A stretch of DNA of 64,000 nucleotides from Iamia sp035765045 (lineage in GTDB: Bacteria > Actinomycetota > Acidimicrobiia > Acidimicrobiales > Iamiaceae). The notes beneath the pieces were generated by a model that saw only the letters and a program-made list of their open reading frames with translations, ran no database searches and was not told where the DNA came from. Location: the NCBI GenBank assembly GCA_035765045.1, contig DASTYI010000112.1, forward strand, positions 1 through 64,000, read 5' to 3'. Positions within the stretch are counted from its first letter, which is position 1. Each line of letters starts with the position of its first letter. The translations under genes were made by a program, and so were the position numbers. Shown piece by piece: positions 15,993-24,911 of the stretch.

Positions 15993-17342
15993 TTGCCGTC
16001 GGATGTGCCGCACCCGTTCCACGACGAGTCGGTGGTGCGTCGTCTCGTCGACGACGGCATGGTCCTCTTCCTCGCCCTCGACGACCGGGGCCGGATCGCC
16101 TGGATCGGTGAGGCCTGCCGGTCGGTCCTGGGGCGGGCGCCCGAGGAGCTGATCGGCACCAACGCCCTCGACGTCCTCCACCCCGACGACGTCCCGGTGG
16201 TGCTGGAGACGCTGTCGGAGGACGCCCGCAACGCCGACGATCGCATCCTCGTCGTCCTCCGCCTGGCCCGGGCCGACGGCCGCTGGGTCACCCTGGAGTT
16301 CGGCGGGATCGACCTGCGCGAGGCCGACGGGACCGGCCTGTTCCTGGCCTGGGGGCGGTCCTACGAGGCGCCGGGGCTACTGCTCCGGTTCCTCGGCTCG
16401 CTCCTCGAGGGCGGCGACCTGATGGGGCTGCTGGCCGAGGCGGTCCGCTGGAGCGACGTCCAGGCGCCCTACGGGCGGACATCGTTCGTCGTGACCGACC
16501 CGGGGGGCCGGCGGGTGGTGGTGGCGGCCGAGGACCTCGACCCGGCGCTGGCCACCCCGCACGCCGTCGGCGTCGAGCACCTGGAGCGGGCGGCTCCGGG
16601 TCACCACGGCCTGGTCGAGCTGGCCCTCGACGACCTCGACCCCGCGGTGGCGACCGCCGCCCGCACCGCCGGGTTCGACGGTGTGTGGCTGGCGCCCGTC
16701 CTGGCCGAGGAGGGCGGCCTGCCGACCGGGGTCGTGGCCGTGTGGCGCCTCCGGCCCGGTCCGCCGCGGGCCGGCCACGCCCGGCACTACACGGCGGTGG
16801 CCACCCTCGCCCGGCTCGCCCTGCACTGGTCGACCACCCAGTCGGACCTCCGGGCGGCGGCCACGATCGACCCGCTGACCGGCGTCGCCAACCGCACCGA
16901 GATGGTCAGCCGGATGCGCGGCGAGGGCACGCAGCTGTCGGCCCTGCTGTTCTGCGACCTCGACGACTTCAAGGCGGTGAACGACCGCCACGGCCACCTG
17001 GCCGGCGACCGGGTCCTCCAGGCGGTGGCCTCGCGCATGGCCGGCACGGCCCGACCGCAGGACGTCCTGGCCCGACTCGGCGGCGACGAGTTCGCCCTCT
17101 GGTGCCCCGACATCGCCACCCCCGCCGAGGCCGAGGGCCTGGCCGCCCGGCTGGTCGACGTGCTGGCCCGCCCGGTCGTGGTCGAGGACGAGACGATCCC
17201 GCTCGGGTGCAGCGTGGGCCTGGCCCTGGTCGACGGGCCGCTGGCCGACGAGGCCGACGTCGACCGGATCCTCGGCCACGCCGACCGGGCCCTCTACCGG
17301 GCCAAGCGCACCGGCAAGCACCGCTGGTCCACCGACGACTGA
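15993..17342 (+). CDS. PAS-like/GGDEF diguanylate cyclase
   Basis: A 449-residue soluble signalling protein from a TTG start preceded by AAGGGGG. Residues about 15-125 form a PAS fold (VLFLALDDRGRIAWIGEACRSVLGRAPEELIG, then LHPDD). The middle (130-275) resembles a divergent GAF-like sensor. The C-terminal cyclase domain has an intact GGDEF motif (363-367) and a product-inhibition site RPQD (354-357) at the canonical 5-residue distance, so it should make c-di-GMP and be feedback-inhibited. No transmembrane segment or EAL domain is seen. Confidence 0.9.
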   Translation: MPSDVPHPFHDESVVRRLVDDGMVLFLALDDRGRIAWIGEACRSVLGRAPEELIGTNALDVLHPDDVPVVLETLSEDARNADDRILVVLRLARADGRWVTLEFGGIDLREADGTGLFLAWGRSYEAPGLLLRFLGSLLEGGDLMGLLAEAVRWSDVQAPYGRTSFVVTDPGGRRVVVAAEDLDPALATPHAVGVEHLERAAPGHHGLVELALDDLDPAVATAARTAGFDGVWLAPVLAEEGGLPTGVVAVWRLRPGPPRAGHARHYTAVATLARLALHWSTTQSDLRAAATIDPLTGVANRTEMVSRMRGEGTQLSALLFCDLDDFKAVNDRHGHLAGDRVLQAVASRMAGTARPQDVLARLGGDEFALWCPDIATPAEAEGLAARLVDVLARPVVVEDETIPLGCSVGLALVDGPLADEADVDRILGHADRALYRAKRTGKHRWSTDD

Positions 17343-17360
17343 GGGCAGCGACGAGGGCCG

Positions 17361-19121
17361 TCAGCCCGAGAGCGGGCAGGCGTCGGGGGCGACCGACCGG
17401 TCCGGGACGCGGTACAGGCGCTCGCCGGCGGCCTCGACCACCAGCTCCAACGGACGGGCCGCGGCGGGGTCGGCGAGGGCGGCCCACGGCGTGAGGGCCA
17501 CCCGCTCGGTCACCACGACGAAGCGGATGTCGTAGCGGGCCAGGCAGTCGAGGGCGCCGTCGTCGGGCAGGGACTCCAGCCGCTCGCCCAGGGCGAAGGC
17601 GGACGGCGGGTAGTAGCCGGCGAAGCCGTTGGCGATCGGGCGGTCGTGGGCCGAGGACCGCAGCACGAACTCCTCCTGGGCGTCGAAGTCCCCGAGCCCG
17701 GCGTAGGCGTCGGGCAGGTAGACGACGCCGCCAGGCTCGTCCTGGGCCGCGACCACCTCGTCGATGGGGTGGACGGCGGCGGCGGTGACGTCCCGTCCCC
17801 CGTTCAGCCCCTCGCCCCCGATGGCGGCGATCACCAGCCCGGCACCGACCGCTCCGACGAGCCACCCCGGTCGCCCGGGCCGGCCCCGCTCGGCCCCGAC
17901 CCGGGAGCGGTCCTCCCACCGGTCGAGGGCGGTGCCGACGGCCAGGGCGGCGAGGACGGCCAGCCCCACGAGGACCAGCAGCACGAACCGCCCCGACGCC
18001 CGGATGGCCGAGAAGCCGGGGACGAAGCGGAAGGCGATGGCGTACGGGGTCCAGCCCCGCCACGCCCCCTCGCCCGGGCCGATGGCGCCGAGTGCGCCCA
18101 CCACGGTGACGACCAGGCCGAGAGCGGGCACCGCCCACCCGTGCCGCCGTCGCCACGCCGCGGTGGCCGCCAGCCCGGCCCCGACGAGGAGGAGGACCGT
18201 CACGCCCGGGAAGGCGTGGAACCCGTCGGGGCCGAACAGCGGTCGCCCGAGGGTCCCGCCCCAGAGCAGGTTGGAGTCCTCGACGATGTGCGGGGCGGCG
18301 CGCAGGAAGGCGATGTCGTCGAGGTCGAAGCGGTAGTCGGGGTAGCGGCTGCGGGTGCCGAGGTACGGCACGTAGGAGGGGACGAAGGCGGCGGCGCCCA
18401 GCCCCACGGCGAGGCCCACCGGCACCAGCCGCGACCGCACGTCGCGCCAGCGCACCGCCACCACCAGCACGGCCAGGATCAGGACGAACACGGCGTAGAA
18501 GAACGACAGGAGCCCCTGCCAGGCGATCACGAGGGCCAGCCCGGCCAGCAGCACCCGGTCGGCCGGCACCGACTCCCACTCGTCGCGCTGGGACGCCCGG
18601 TCGGCCAGCACCCAGACGGCGGCGACGATCAGCGGCAGCCCCGCCCGCCAGACCAGGTTGATGTGCATCGTCGCCAGCCACGGCACCGGCCCGAGGGCGA
18701 AGACGGCGGCGGCGACCAGCCCGGCCGAGCGGCGCCGGGTGAGGACGAAGCCCATCAGGTAGGCGGCGACGGCGTCGGCCACCACGCCGAGGACCAGCCC
18801 GGTGTTGAAGATCGCCGCCGGGCTCATCCCCAGCCCGCGCAGCGGCAGCAGCACGACGGCCAGCCCGATCAGGTGGTCCGAGAAGGTCAGCGAGTCGGGG
18901 GCGGGGGCGAACGTCGCCGCGTCGAACAGGGCGTGCTCGCCCATCAGGGCGCCCTGCACCCAGTGGATGACCCAGGCCTGGAAGCGGTTGTCGAGCCGGG
19001 TCGGCACCGCCGTCGACCACTGGTCGAGGAGGTCCCGCAGGTTGACGAGCGACCAGGCGGTGGCCACCACGGCCAGCCCGAGGACGGGCACGCCGTGGCG
19101 GCGGGCGATGCGGCGGATCAT
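17361..19121 (-). CDS. Multi-pass membrane protein, GT-C glycosyltransferase-like
   Basis: A 586-residue protein with roughly 11-13 hydrophobic segments, starting with a basic MIRRIARRHG and a first helix. The loop DNRFQAWVIHWVQGAL after the first helix and the later HINLVWRAGLPL resemble acidic/aromatic loops of GT-C lipid-linked sugar transferases. The last ~180 residues are soluble (VVYLPDAYAGLGDF to the stop) and presumably extracytoplasmic. The start overlaps the recG stop by 4 bp. A role in surface polysaccharide or protein glycosylation is inferred. Confidence 0.6.
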   Translation of the reverse strand: MIRRIARRHGVPVLGLAVVATAWSLVNLRDLLDQWSTAVPTRLDNRFQAWVIHWVQGALMGEHALFDAATFAPAPDSLTFSDHLIGLAVVLLPLRGLGMSPAAIFNTGLVLGVVADAVAAYLMGFVLTRRRSAGLVAAAVFALGPVPWLATMHINLVWRAGLPLIVAAVWVLADRASQRDEWESVPADRVLLAGLALVIAWQGLLSFFYAVFVLILAVLVVAVRWRDVRSRLVPVGLAVGLGAAAFVPSYVPYLGTRSRYPDYRFDLDDIAFLRAAPHIVEDSNLLWGGTLGRPLFGPDGFHAFPGVTVLLLVGAGLAATAAWRRRHGWAVPALGLVVTVVGALGAIGPGEGAWRGWTPYAIAFRFVPGFSAIRASGRFVLLVLVGLAVLAALAVGTALDRWEDRSRVGAERGRPGRPGWLVGAVGAGLVIAAIGGEGLNGGRDVTAAAVHPIDEVVAAQDEPGGVVYLPDAYAGLGDFDAQEEFVLRSSAHDRPIANGFAGYYPPSAFALGERLESLPDDGALDCLARYDIRFVVVTERVALTPWAALADPAAARPLELVVEAAGERLYRVPDRSVAPDACPLSG

Positions 19122-21298
19122 CCCTTGAGCAGGAAGTCCTGCTCCTCCTCGCCGAGGAAGAGGCTGACCTCGTCGGCCAGCAGCGGGTTGGCGGCCAGCT
19201 CGGGGTCGGCGTCGACGAGGGCGATGGCGACCTCCCGAGCCTTGGCCACCCACTCCCGGTCGCGCCGCAACGAGGCCAGCTTGAGGTCGCTCCGCCCCTT
19301 CTGGCGACCGCCCATCAGGGTCCCCTCGCCCCGCAGGTCGAGGTCGACCTCCGCCAGCTCGAAGCCGTCGGTCGTGCGGACCATGGCCTCCAGCCGGGCC
19401 TGGCCCTCCTCGGTGCTGCCGGCGCCGAGGAGGTAGCAGGTGCTGGCGTGGGCGCCCCGGCCGACCCGGCCCCGCAGCTGGTGGAGCTGGGCGATGCCGA
19501 AGCGGTCGGCGTCGAGTACGACCATCACGGTGGCGTTGGGGACGTCGACGCCGACCTCGATCACCGTCGTGGCCACGAGGACGTCGATCTGCCCGGTGCG
19601 GAAGCGCTCCATGACCGCCTCCTTCTCCGCCGGCGGGACCCGACCGTGGAGGAGGGCGACCCGCAGGGCGGCCAGCTCGCCGTCGGGCTCGAAGGTGAGC
19701 CGGTCGAAGGTCTCCTGGGCGCTGGCCGCCTCGAGCTTGTCGGAGTCCTCGATCAGCGGGCAGACGACGTAGGCCTGGCGCCCCTCGGCCACCGCTCGGC
19801 GCACCGCCTCCCACACGGCGTCCTCGGGGTCGGGGCCCATCGGCGGCTCGGCGTCCTCGTCGTCCTCGTCGGGCACCTCGGTGCGGACCCAGTGGGTGGT
19901 GATCGGCGTGCGGCCCGGCGGGAGCTCGTCGAGCACCGACACGTCGAGGTCGCCGTAGACGGTCATCGCCGCCGTGCGGGGGATCGGCGTGGCCGTCATG
20001 ACCAGCACGTCGGGGGTGACGTCGCCGGCGCCCTGCTCGCGCAGCGCGGCCCGCTGCTCGACGCCGAAGCGGTGCTGCTCGTCGACCACGACGACACCGA
20101 GGTCGCGGAAGGCGACGGTGCCCTGGATGAGGGCGTGGGTGCCGATGACGATGTCGACGTCGCCCCGCTCCAGGCCGGCGGCGATGCGCTTGCGGTCGCC
20201 CGCCGTGCTGCGGGCGGTGAGCAGCTCGACGCCGATCGGCCGCTCGCCGAGGAGGTTGCCGTCGTCGGTGACGGTCAGCCCCTCCAGCAGCCGGCGGATG
20301 CCGAGGTGGTGCTGTTCGGCCAGGACCTCGGTCGGCGCCATCAGCGCGCCCTGGTGGCCGCCCTGGACGGCGACGAGGAGGGCGCTCAGGGCGACGACCG
20401 TCTTGCCGGCGCCGACGTCGCCCTGGAGGAGGCGGTGCATCGGGTGCGGCCCGGCCAGGTCGCCGGCGATCTCGTCGATGACTCGCCGCTGGGCGCCGGT
20501 CAGCGGGAACGGGAGCTGGTCGTGGAAGCGGGCCACCAGCTCGCCGTCGACCCGGTGCTCGATGCCCTTGGTGACCCGCTCGAGGGCCCGCTTGCGGAGG
20601 ATGAGGGCCAGCTGGACCCGCAGCAGCTCGTCGAACACCAGGCGCTTGCGGGCGACGCTGATGTCGGCGTGCTCCTCGGGGTGGTGGATGCCGCGGAACG
20701 CCCGGGTGCGGTCGACCAGCGTGTGCTCCCGCGTCACCCAGTCGGGCAGCGGCTCGGCGAACTCCCCGGCCCGGTCGAGCACCTCGGTCATCCACCGGCC
20801 GATGTCCTGGCTCGTGATCCGCACCTTCTCGGACTGCGGGTAGACGGGCACGAAGCGGCCGGTCTGGTCGCCGAGCAGGTCGACCAGCGGGTTGGTCATC
20901 TGGACCTCGCCCCGGAAGGCGTCGACCTTGCCGAACAGGATGCACTGGGTGCCCGCCGGCAGCTGCCGCTCCCGCCAGCCCTGGTTGAAGAAGGTGACCT
21001 TGAGGTGGCCCGACCCGTCGGTGACGTCGGCGGTGACCAGGGTGCGGGGCGGGCGGCCCCGGGTGCGGCGGGACTGGATGCGGCGGACCTCGCCCACGAC
21101 CATCGCCTGGTCGCCGGGGCGCAGGTCGCGGATGCGGGCCTGGTTGGTCCGGTCGATGTGGCGCCGCGGGTAGTGGGTCAGCAGGTCGAGGACCGTCTCG
21201 ACCTCGAAGGCCTCCCGCAGCCCCTCGGCCGCCTTCGGCCCCACCCCGGTCAGCTCCGTCACCGGCAGCTTCGCCAGCTGGGAGAGCCGTCGCGCCAT
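19118..21298 (-). CDS. recG: ATP-dependent DNA helicase RecG
   Basis: A 726-residue RecG, close to normal length. The N-terminal wedge/OB domain carries LTGVGPKAAEGLREAF and LLTHYPRRHIDR. The helicase core has Walker A GDVGAGKT, the Walker B variant DEQH (VVVDEQHRFG), MTATPIPRT, and QLRGRVGRG of motif VI. RecG remodels stalled replication forks and Holliday junctions. The ATG at 21298 is chosen because it begins at the conserved wedge. The arrangement near FakA-like and rpmB genes is common in Gram-positive bacteria, here with a DUF2332 gene inserted. Confidence 0.95.
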   Translation of the reverse strand: MARRLSQLAKLPVTELTGVGPKAAEGLREAFEVETVLDLLTHYPRRHIDRTNQARIRDLRPGDQAMVVGEVRRIQSRRTRGRPPRTLVTADVTDGSGHLKVTFFNQGWRERQLPAGTQCILFGKVDAFRGEVQMTNPLVDLLGDQTGRFVPVYPQSEKVRITSQDIGRWMTEVLDRAGEFAEPLPDWVTREHTLVDRTRAFRGIHHPEEHADISVARKRLVFDELLRVQLALILRKRALERVTKGIEHRVDGELVARFHDQLPFPLTGAQRRVIDEIAGDLAGPHPMHRLLQGDVGAGKTVVALSALLVAVQGGHQGALMAPTEVLAEQHHLGIRRLLEGLTVTDDGNLLGERPIGVELLTARSTAGDRKRIAAGLERGDVDIVIGTHALIQGTVAFRDLGVVVVDEQHRFGVEQRAALREQGAGDVTPDVLVMTATPIPRTAAMTVYGDLDVSVLDELPPGRTPITTHWVRTEVPDEDDEDAEPPMGPDPEDAVWEAVRRAVAEGRQAYVVCPLIEDSDKLEAASAQETFDRLTFEPDGELAALRVALLHGRVPPAEKEAVMERFRTGQIDVLVATTVIEVGVDVPNATVMVVLDADRFGIAQLHQLRGRVGRGAHASTCYLLGAGSTEEGQARLEAMVRTTDGFELAEVDLDLRGEGTLMGGRQKGRSDLKLASLRRDREWVAKAREVAIALVDADPELAANPLLADEVSLFLGEEEQDFLLKG

Positions 21299-21319
21299 CC
21301 CCGCGACCCTACCGACCCC

Positions 21320-21370
21320 CGAACTTTGGACGGGACCCCGCCGCATGTGGCGGGTTCACGTCCAAGGTTG
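21320..21370. repeat. Palindromic repeat, family A copy 2
   Basis: The reverse complement of this 51-bp element matches 12698-12747 at about nine of ten positions, with the same outer arms (CTTTGGACGGG / CGTCCAAGG) and central CCGCATGTGG. It sits between recG and the gene upstream, and it extends into the coding end of that gene, supplying its last few codons and stop. Confidence 0.7.
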
Positions 21371-22414
21371 GAGGGGGGTGAGGTGGAGCCAGGGGGCGTG
21401 GGGGTGGGCGTGGCCGACGACGACGGGCGGGAGGGGACGGGCGGCGCGCCAGCGGTGGAGGGTGAGGACGGTCTCGCCGCCGGGGGCGCGCTCGGCCGGT
21501 CGGGCGGGGGGTTCGGCGGTGAGCCAGGAGACGGGGCGGCCGGACGTGGCGAGGGCGGCCAGGGCGGCGGGGACGAGGGGGCGGCGGTCGCGGCGGACGT
21601 AGGTGAGGGCCCAGCTGCTCGTCACGACCAGGTGGGTGTCGGGGGCGGTGGCGCCGGCGACGGCGGCGAGGTCGTCGACCATGTCGCCGGCCACCAGCGG
21701 CGGCGGGTCGGGCCGGAGCAGGGCGACGGCGGCGCGGAACCGGGCCAGCCGCTCGGGCTGGTCGGGCCACAGGCAGGCCTCCAGCCAGCGGACCTCCTCG
21801 GCGTCGGACAGCGCCACCGGGGCCAGGTCGATCCCCACCCGCGAGGCGATCGGCGGGAGGGAGGACGAGGCCGGCAGCACCGCCGATCCCGGCTCCAGCG
21901 CCCCCGAGCACCGCACCGGCGAGGCCGGGTCGCCGAGGACGACGTCGCCCACCTCGATCCGGTAGCGGTCGAGCCCGAGGAGCAGCCCGGCCGACGCCCC
22001 CTGCTCGACCAGGGCGACGGGCACCGGTCCGACGTCGGCGGTCGCCGCCACGAGCAGGGCCGCCAGGTAGACGACCCGGTTGACCTCGTTGGTCTGGGTC
22101 GACCGGGCGGCGACGATCGCTCGCAGCTCGGGGGCGTGGGCGAGCAGCGTGACCCGGACGTCGGGCCAGGGGTCGCCGTCGAGGTCGGGGGCGGCGGCGA
22201 ACCAGCGGGCGGCCGGGACCGACGGCGACCGCAGGACCAGGTCGTGGAGGGCGGCGAGCAGCAGGACGGGTCGTTCCTGCCCGGGCCGGGCGGCGGTGAG
22301 CAGGCCCCACACCGCCGGGTCCTCGGCGGCGGCGCCGGAGATCCGGGAGTAGAGCGGCAGGTGGGCGTAGGTGGCGGCGAACTCGCGGAACCGGCCGGCG
22401 AGGTCGGGCGCCAC
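21356..22414 (-). CDS. DUF2332 family protein
   Basis: A 352-residue protein matching the pattern of DUF2332: FREFAATYAHLPLYSRISGAAAEDPAV near the N-terminus, TNEVNRVVYLAALL, then LVEQGASAGLLLGLDRYRIEVGD, and late VVTSSWALTYVRRDRR. Asn-Glu-x-x-Arg and the GASAGLLL loop look like a methyltransferase-type fold, but no activity is established for the family. The GTG start is 3 bp after the FakA-like stop. Its last residues (LQPWT) are encoded inside the 21320-21370 repeat, so the C-terminus was probably reset by that element. Confidence 0.75.
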   Translation of the reverse strand: MAPDLAGRFREFAATYAHLPLYSRISGAAAEDPAVWGLLTAARPGQERPVLLLAALHDLVLRSPSVPAARWFAAAPDLDGDPWPDVRVTLLAHAPELRAIVAARSTQTNEVNRVVYLAALLVAATADVGPVPVALVEQGASAGLLLGLDRYRIEVGDVVLGDPASPVRCSGALEPGSAVLPASSSLPPIASRVGIDLAPVALSDAEEVRWLEACLWPDQPERLARFRAAVALLRPDPPPLVAGDMVDDLAAVAGATAPDTHLVVTSSWALTYVRRDRRPLVPAALAALATSGRPVSWLTAEPPARPAERAPGGETVLTLHRWRAARPLPPVVVGHAHPHAPWLHLTPLQPWT

Positions 22415-22417
22415 CGC

Positions 22418-24088
22418 CTACTCGACGCCCAGGTAGTAGGGGTACAGCGGCTGGCCGCCGTGGATGACCTCGGCCTCGACGGCGGGCCGCTCGTCGGACA
22501 GCCACGACGTGATCCGCCGGGTGACGGCGGCCGAGGCGCCCTCGCCCTCGATCAACGTGACGATCTCGTGGTCGTCGTCGACGAGCACGTCGAGCAGGCC
22601 GCACACCACGTCGCCGAGGTCGGCCCCGACGACCTTGATGCCGTCGCGGGCGATGCCGATCCAGTCGCCGGTGGCGATCGGCCCGGCGTCCGACGACGAG
22701 TCGCGCACCGCCTGGGTGACCTCGCCGGCCACCACGGCGCCCACCGCCGCGCCCATCGAGGCCGCGTTGGCGGCCGAGTCGGCCTCGGGGTCGTAGGCGA
22801 CCAGGGCGGCGACGCCCTCGGCCACCCCCCGGGTGGGGACGACGACGACCGGCTTGGACGCCAGGGCGTCGACCTGCTCGGCCACCGGGACGATGTTCTT
22901 GTTGTTGGGGAGGAGGACGACCTCGTCCGCCGCGGTGGACTCGACGGCGGCGACGAGGTCCTGGGTCGACGGGTTCATCGTCTGGCCCCCGGCCACGACG
23001 ACCTGGACCCCCATCGACTGGAACAGCCGGCGCACCCCGTCGCCCACGGCCACGGCGACGACGGCGGTGGGCACGTGCTCCAGCTCGGGCGGCGGCTCCG
23101 ACGCCGCCGCCTCGGTGCCCTCCCGCACCCAGCGCTCCTCCTCGACCTGCTCCATCAGGTCGGTGACCCGGATGTTGCGGGGCCGGCCGATGTCGACGGC
23201 GGCCTCGATCGAGGCGCCGATGTCGTCGGTGTGGATGTGGCAGTTCCAGAGGCCGTCGCCGCCGACGACGACGATCGAGTCGCCGATCGTGCCCCACACC
23301 TTCTTGAAGGCCGGGATGCACTCGTCGGGCGTCTCGAGGAAGTACATGACCTCGTAGCGGAGGTCGCCGACCTCGTGGCCGTCGTGGTCGCCGGCGTCGG
23401 CGTGGTCGCGCAGGGCGTCGAGGTCGGCCCCGGCCACGGCGTCCTCGTCGGGGGGCGTGGGCAGCGGCCGGCCGTCGGCGACGTGGAGGAGGGCGTCGAG
23501 CAGGAGGAGGAGGCCGGTGCCGCCCGAGTCGACCACCCCGGCCTGCTTGAGCACCGGGAGCATGTCGGGCGTGCGGGCCAGGGCGTCGCGGCCCTGGGTG
23601 AGCGCGGCCTCGCCCACCTCGACCAGGGTGCAGTCGGGTGCCCCCGCGACGCAGGCCTCGGCCGCCTCGGCCGCCTCGCGGATGACGGTGAGGATCGTCC
23701 CCTCGACCGGCCGGGGCACGGCTCCGTAGGCCCCGTCGGAGGCGGCGCGCAGCGCCCGGGCCAGCACCGGGCCGTCGAGCCCGTCGGCCTCGGCCACGCT
23801 GACGGCCACGCCCCGGAGGATCCCCGACAGCAGCACGCCGCTGTTGCCCCGGGCGCCCATCAGCGAGCCGTGGCTGATCGCCTTGCAGGTCGAGGCCAGG
23901 TCGGCGTCGGCCCCCTCCAGCTCGCCGACGACCGACTCGAGGGTGAGCGCCATGTTGGTGCCGGTGTCGCCGTCGGGCACCGGGTAGACGTTGAGCCGGT
24001 TGACGAGGGCCTGGTGCGAGCGCAGGGCGTCCCGGAAGGCCGCCACCACGCGCCGGATCTCGTCGGCGCCGAGGCGGGTCGTCGTCAT
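22418..24088 (-). CDS. DAK2-domain protein, FakA/YloV-like
   Basis: A 556-residue protein. The N-terminal kinase-like DhaL domain has the Mg-ATP signature NRLNVYPVPDGDTGTNM and HGSLMGARGNSGVLLSGILRG. The C-terminal part carries FLETPDECIPAFKKVWGTIGDSIVVVGGDGLWNCHIHTDDIG, and ends in HGGQPLYPYYLGVE, as in FakA. FakA phosphorylates fatty acids bound to FakB for incorporation into phospholipid. No FakB gene is in this window. It is divergent from rpmB, a common arrangement. The start ATG at 24088 gives the conserved TTTRLGADEIRR beginning. Confidence 0.88.
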   Translation of the reverse strand: MTTTRLGADEIRRVVAAFRDALRSHQALVNRLNVYPVPDGDTGTNMALTLESVVGELEGADADLASTCKAISHGSLMGARGNSGVLLSGILRGVAVSVAEADGLDGPVLARALRAASDGAYGAVPRPVEGTILTVIREAAEAAEACVAGAPDCTLVEVGEAALTQGRDALARTPDMLPVLKQAGVVDSGGTGLLLLLDALLHVADGRPLPTPPDEDAVAGADLDALRDHADAGDHDGHEVGDLRYEVMYFLETPDECIPAFKKVWGTIGDSIVVVGGDGLWNCHIHTDDIGASIEAAVDIGRPRNIRVTDLMEQVEEERWVREGTEAAASEPPPELEHVPTAVVAVAVGDGVRRLFQSMGVQVVVAGGQTMNPSTQDLVAAVESTAADEVVLLPNNKNIVPVAEQVDALASKPVVVVPTRGVAEGVAALVAYDPEADSAANAASMGAAVGAVVAGEVTQAVRDSSSDAGPIATGDWIGIARDGIKVVGADLGDVVCGLLDVLVDDDHEIVTLIEGEGASAAVTRRITSWLSDERPAVEAEVIHGGQPLYPYYLGVE

Positions 24089-24216
24089 GGCGAGGGAGAC
24101 TATGCGTCGTCCGGGTCCGCCCCCCAGCCCTCGGGTTTGTGGTCCCCCTCCGCGCCCCGTAGCGTTGCCAGGTCCCCGGACGGTCCGAGACGACGAAGTG
24201 ATGAGGTTCCTGGACG

Positions 24217-24432
24217 ATGGCATCGACGTGTGAGGTCTGCGGCAAGAAGCCGTCGTTCGGCAAGAGCGTCAGCCACTCGCACCGGCGCACCAACCGGCGC
24301 TGGAACCCGAACATCCAGCGGGTGCGGGCCGTGATCGGTGGCACCACCAAGCGGATCGACGTGTGCACCAGCTGCATCCGGGCCGGCAAGATCACCAAGG
24401 CCGCCCGCATCAAGCGGCCGGTCGAGGCCTGA
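24217..24432 (+). CDS. rpmB: 50S ribosomal protein L28 (zinc-ribbon form)
   Basis: A 71-residue L28 with the conserved SHSHRRTNRRWNPNIQ segment and RIDVCTSCIRAGKI. Two CXXC pairs (CEVCGKK near residue 5, CTSC near 50) mark the zinc-binding C+ form; many bacteria also keep a zinc-free copy for zinc starvation, not seen here. The upstream region is shared with the divergent FakA-like gene. Confidence 0.95.
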   Translation: MASTCEVCGKKPSFGKSVSHSHRRTNRRWNPNIQRVRAVIGGTTKRIDVCTSCIRAGKITKAARIKRPVEA

Positions 24433-24528
24433 ACCGGGCCTGACGAGCGCATCGCTCCACATGGAAGGTCGACCTAACGGCCCGGTACCCTGGGCACGGT
24501 CGACGAGGCGACACGAGGTGAGCCCGAC

Positions 24529-24882
24529 GTGCAAGGCGTGATCAAGTCCTACGACCCCGGGACGGGCGATGGGGTCGTGGTGCGCGACACCGACCTGGTC
24601 GACGTCGACCTGGCGCGTGGGGCCCTCGAGGGCTCGGTCTTCCGGATGCTCCGGCAGGGCCAGCGGGTCGTGTTCGACCTCGACGGCGAGGGGAGGGCCA
24701 CGGCCCTCCGGCTCGGGTCGGAGGTCGACATGGGCACGCCCGGGTTCCCGCGCCACGGGGCCCCGGTCGAGCCCCTGCCCCCCGGCTCGCTGCCCGACGA
24801 CAACCGACCGAGCGCCCTCGTCGACGAGGACGCCAGCACCCACAGCACTCCCACCAAGGTGGCGGACGACCCTTCGTCCTGA
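24529..24882 (+). CDS. Cold-shock-domain-like protein
   Basis: A 117-residue protein from a GTG start (QGVIKSYDPGTGDGVVVRDTDL). The first ~68 residues follow the layout of a cold shock domain: a GxIKxYDPxxGxG first strand pair, a middle loop, and LRQGQRVVFDLDGEGRATALRLGSE as the last strands. The aromatic RNP residues of CspA are largely replaced, so nucleic-acid binding is uncertain. A Pro/Asp/Ser-rich disordered tail follows. It is 29 bp upstream of pckG and may share its transcript. Confidence 0.6.
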   Translation: MQGVIKSYDPGTGDGVVVRDTDLVDVDLARGALEGSVFRMLRQGQRVVFDLDGEGRATALRLGSEVDMGTPGFPRHGAPVEPLPPGSLPDDNRPSALVDEDASTHSTPTKVADDPSS

Positions 24883-24911
24883 GCCGCCTCGAACCCTGGA
24901 GAACCAACAGA

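Noticed and set aside
19448..24334. A 1628-codon plus-strand open frame
   Set aside because: It is antisense to recG, DUF2332 and FakA-like genes and shows no domain pattern.
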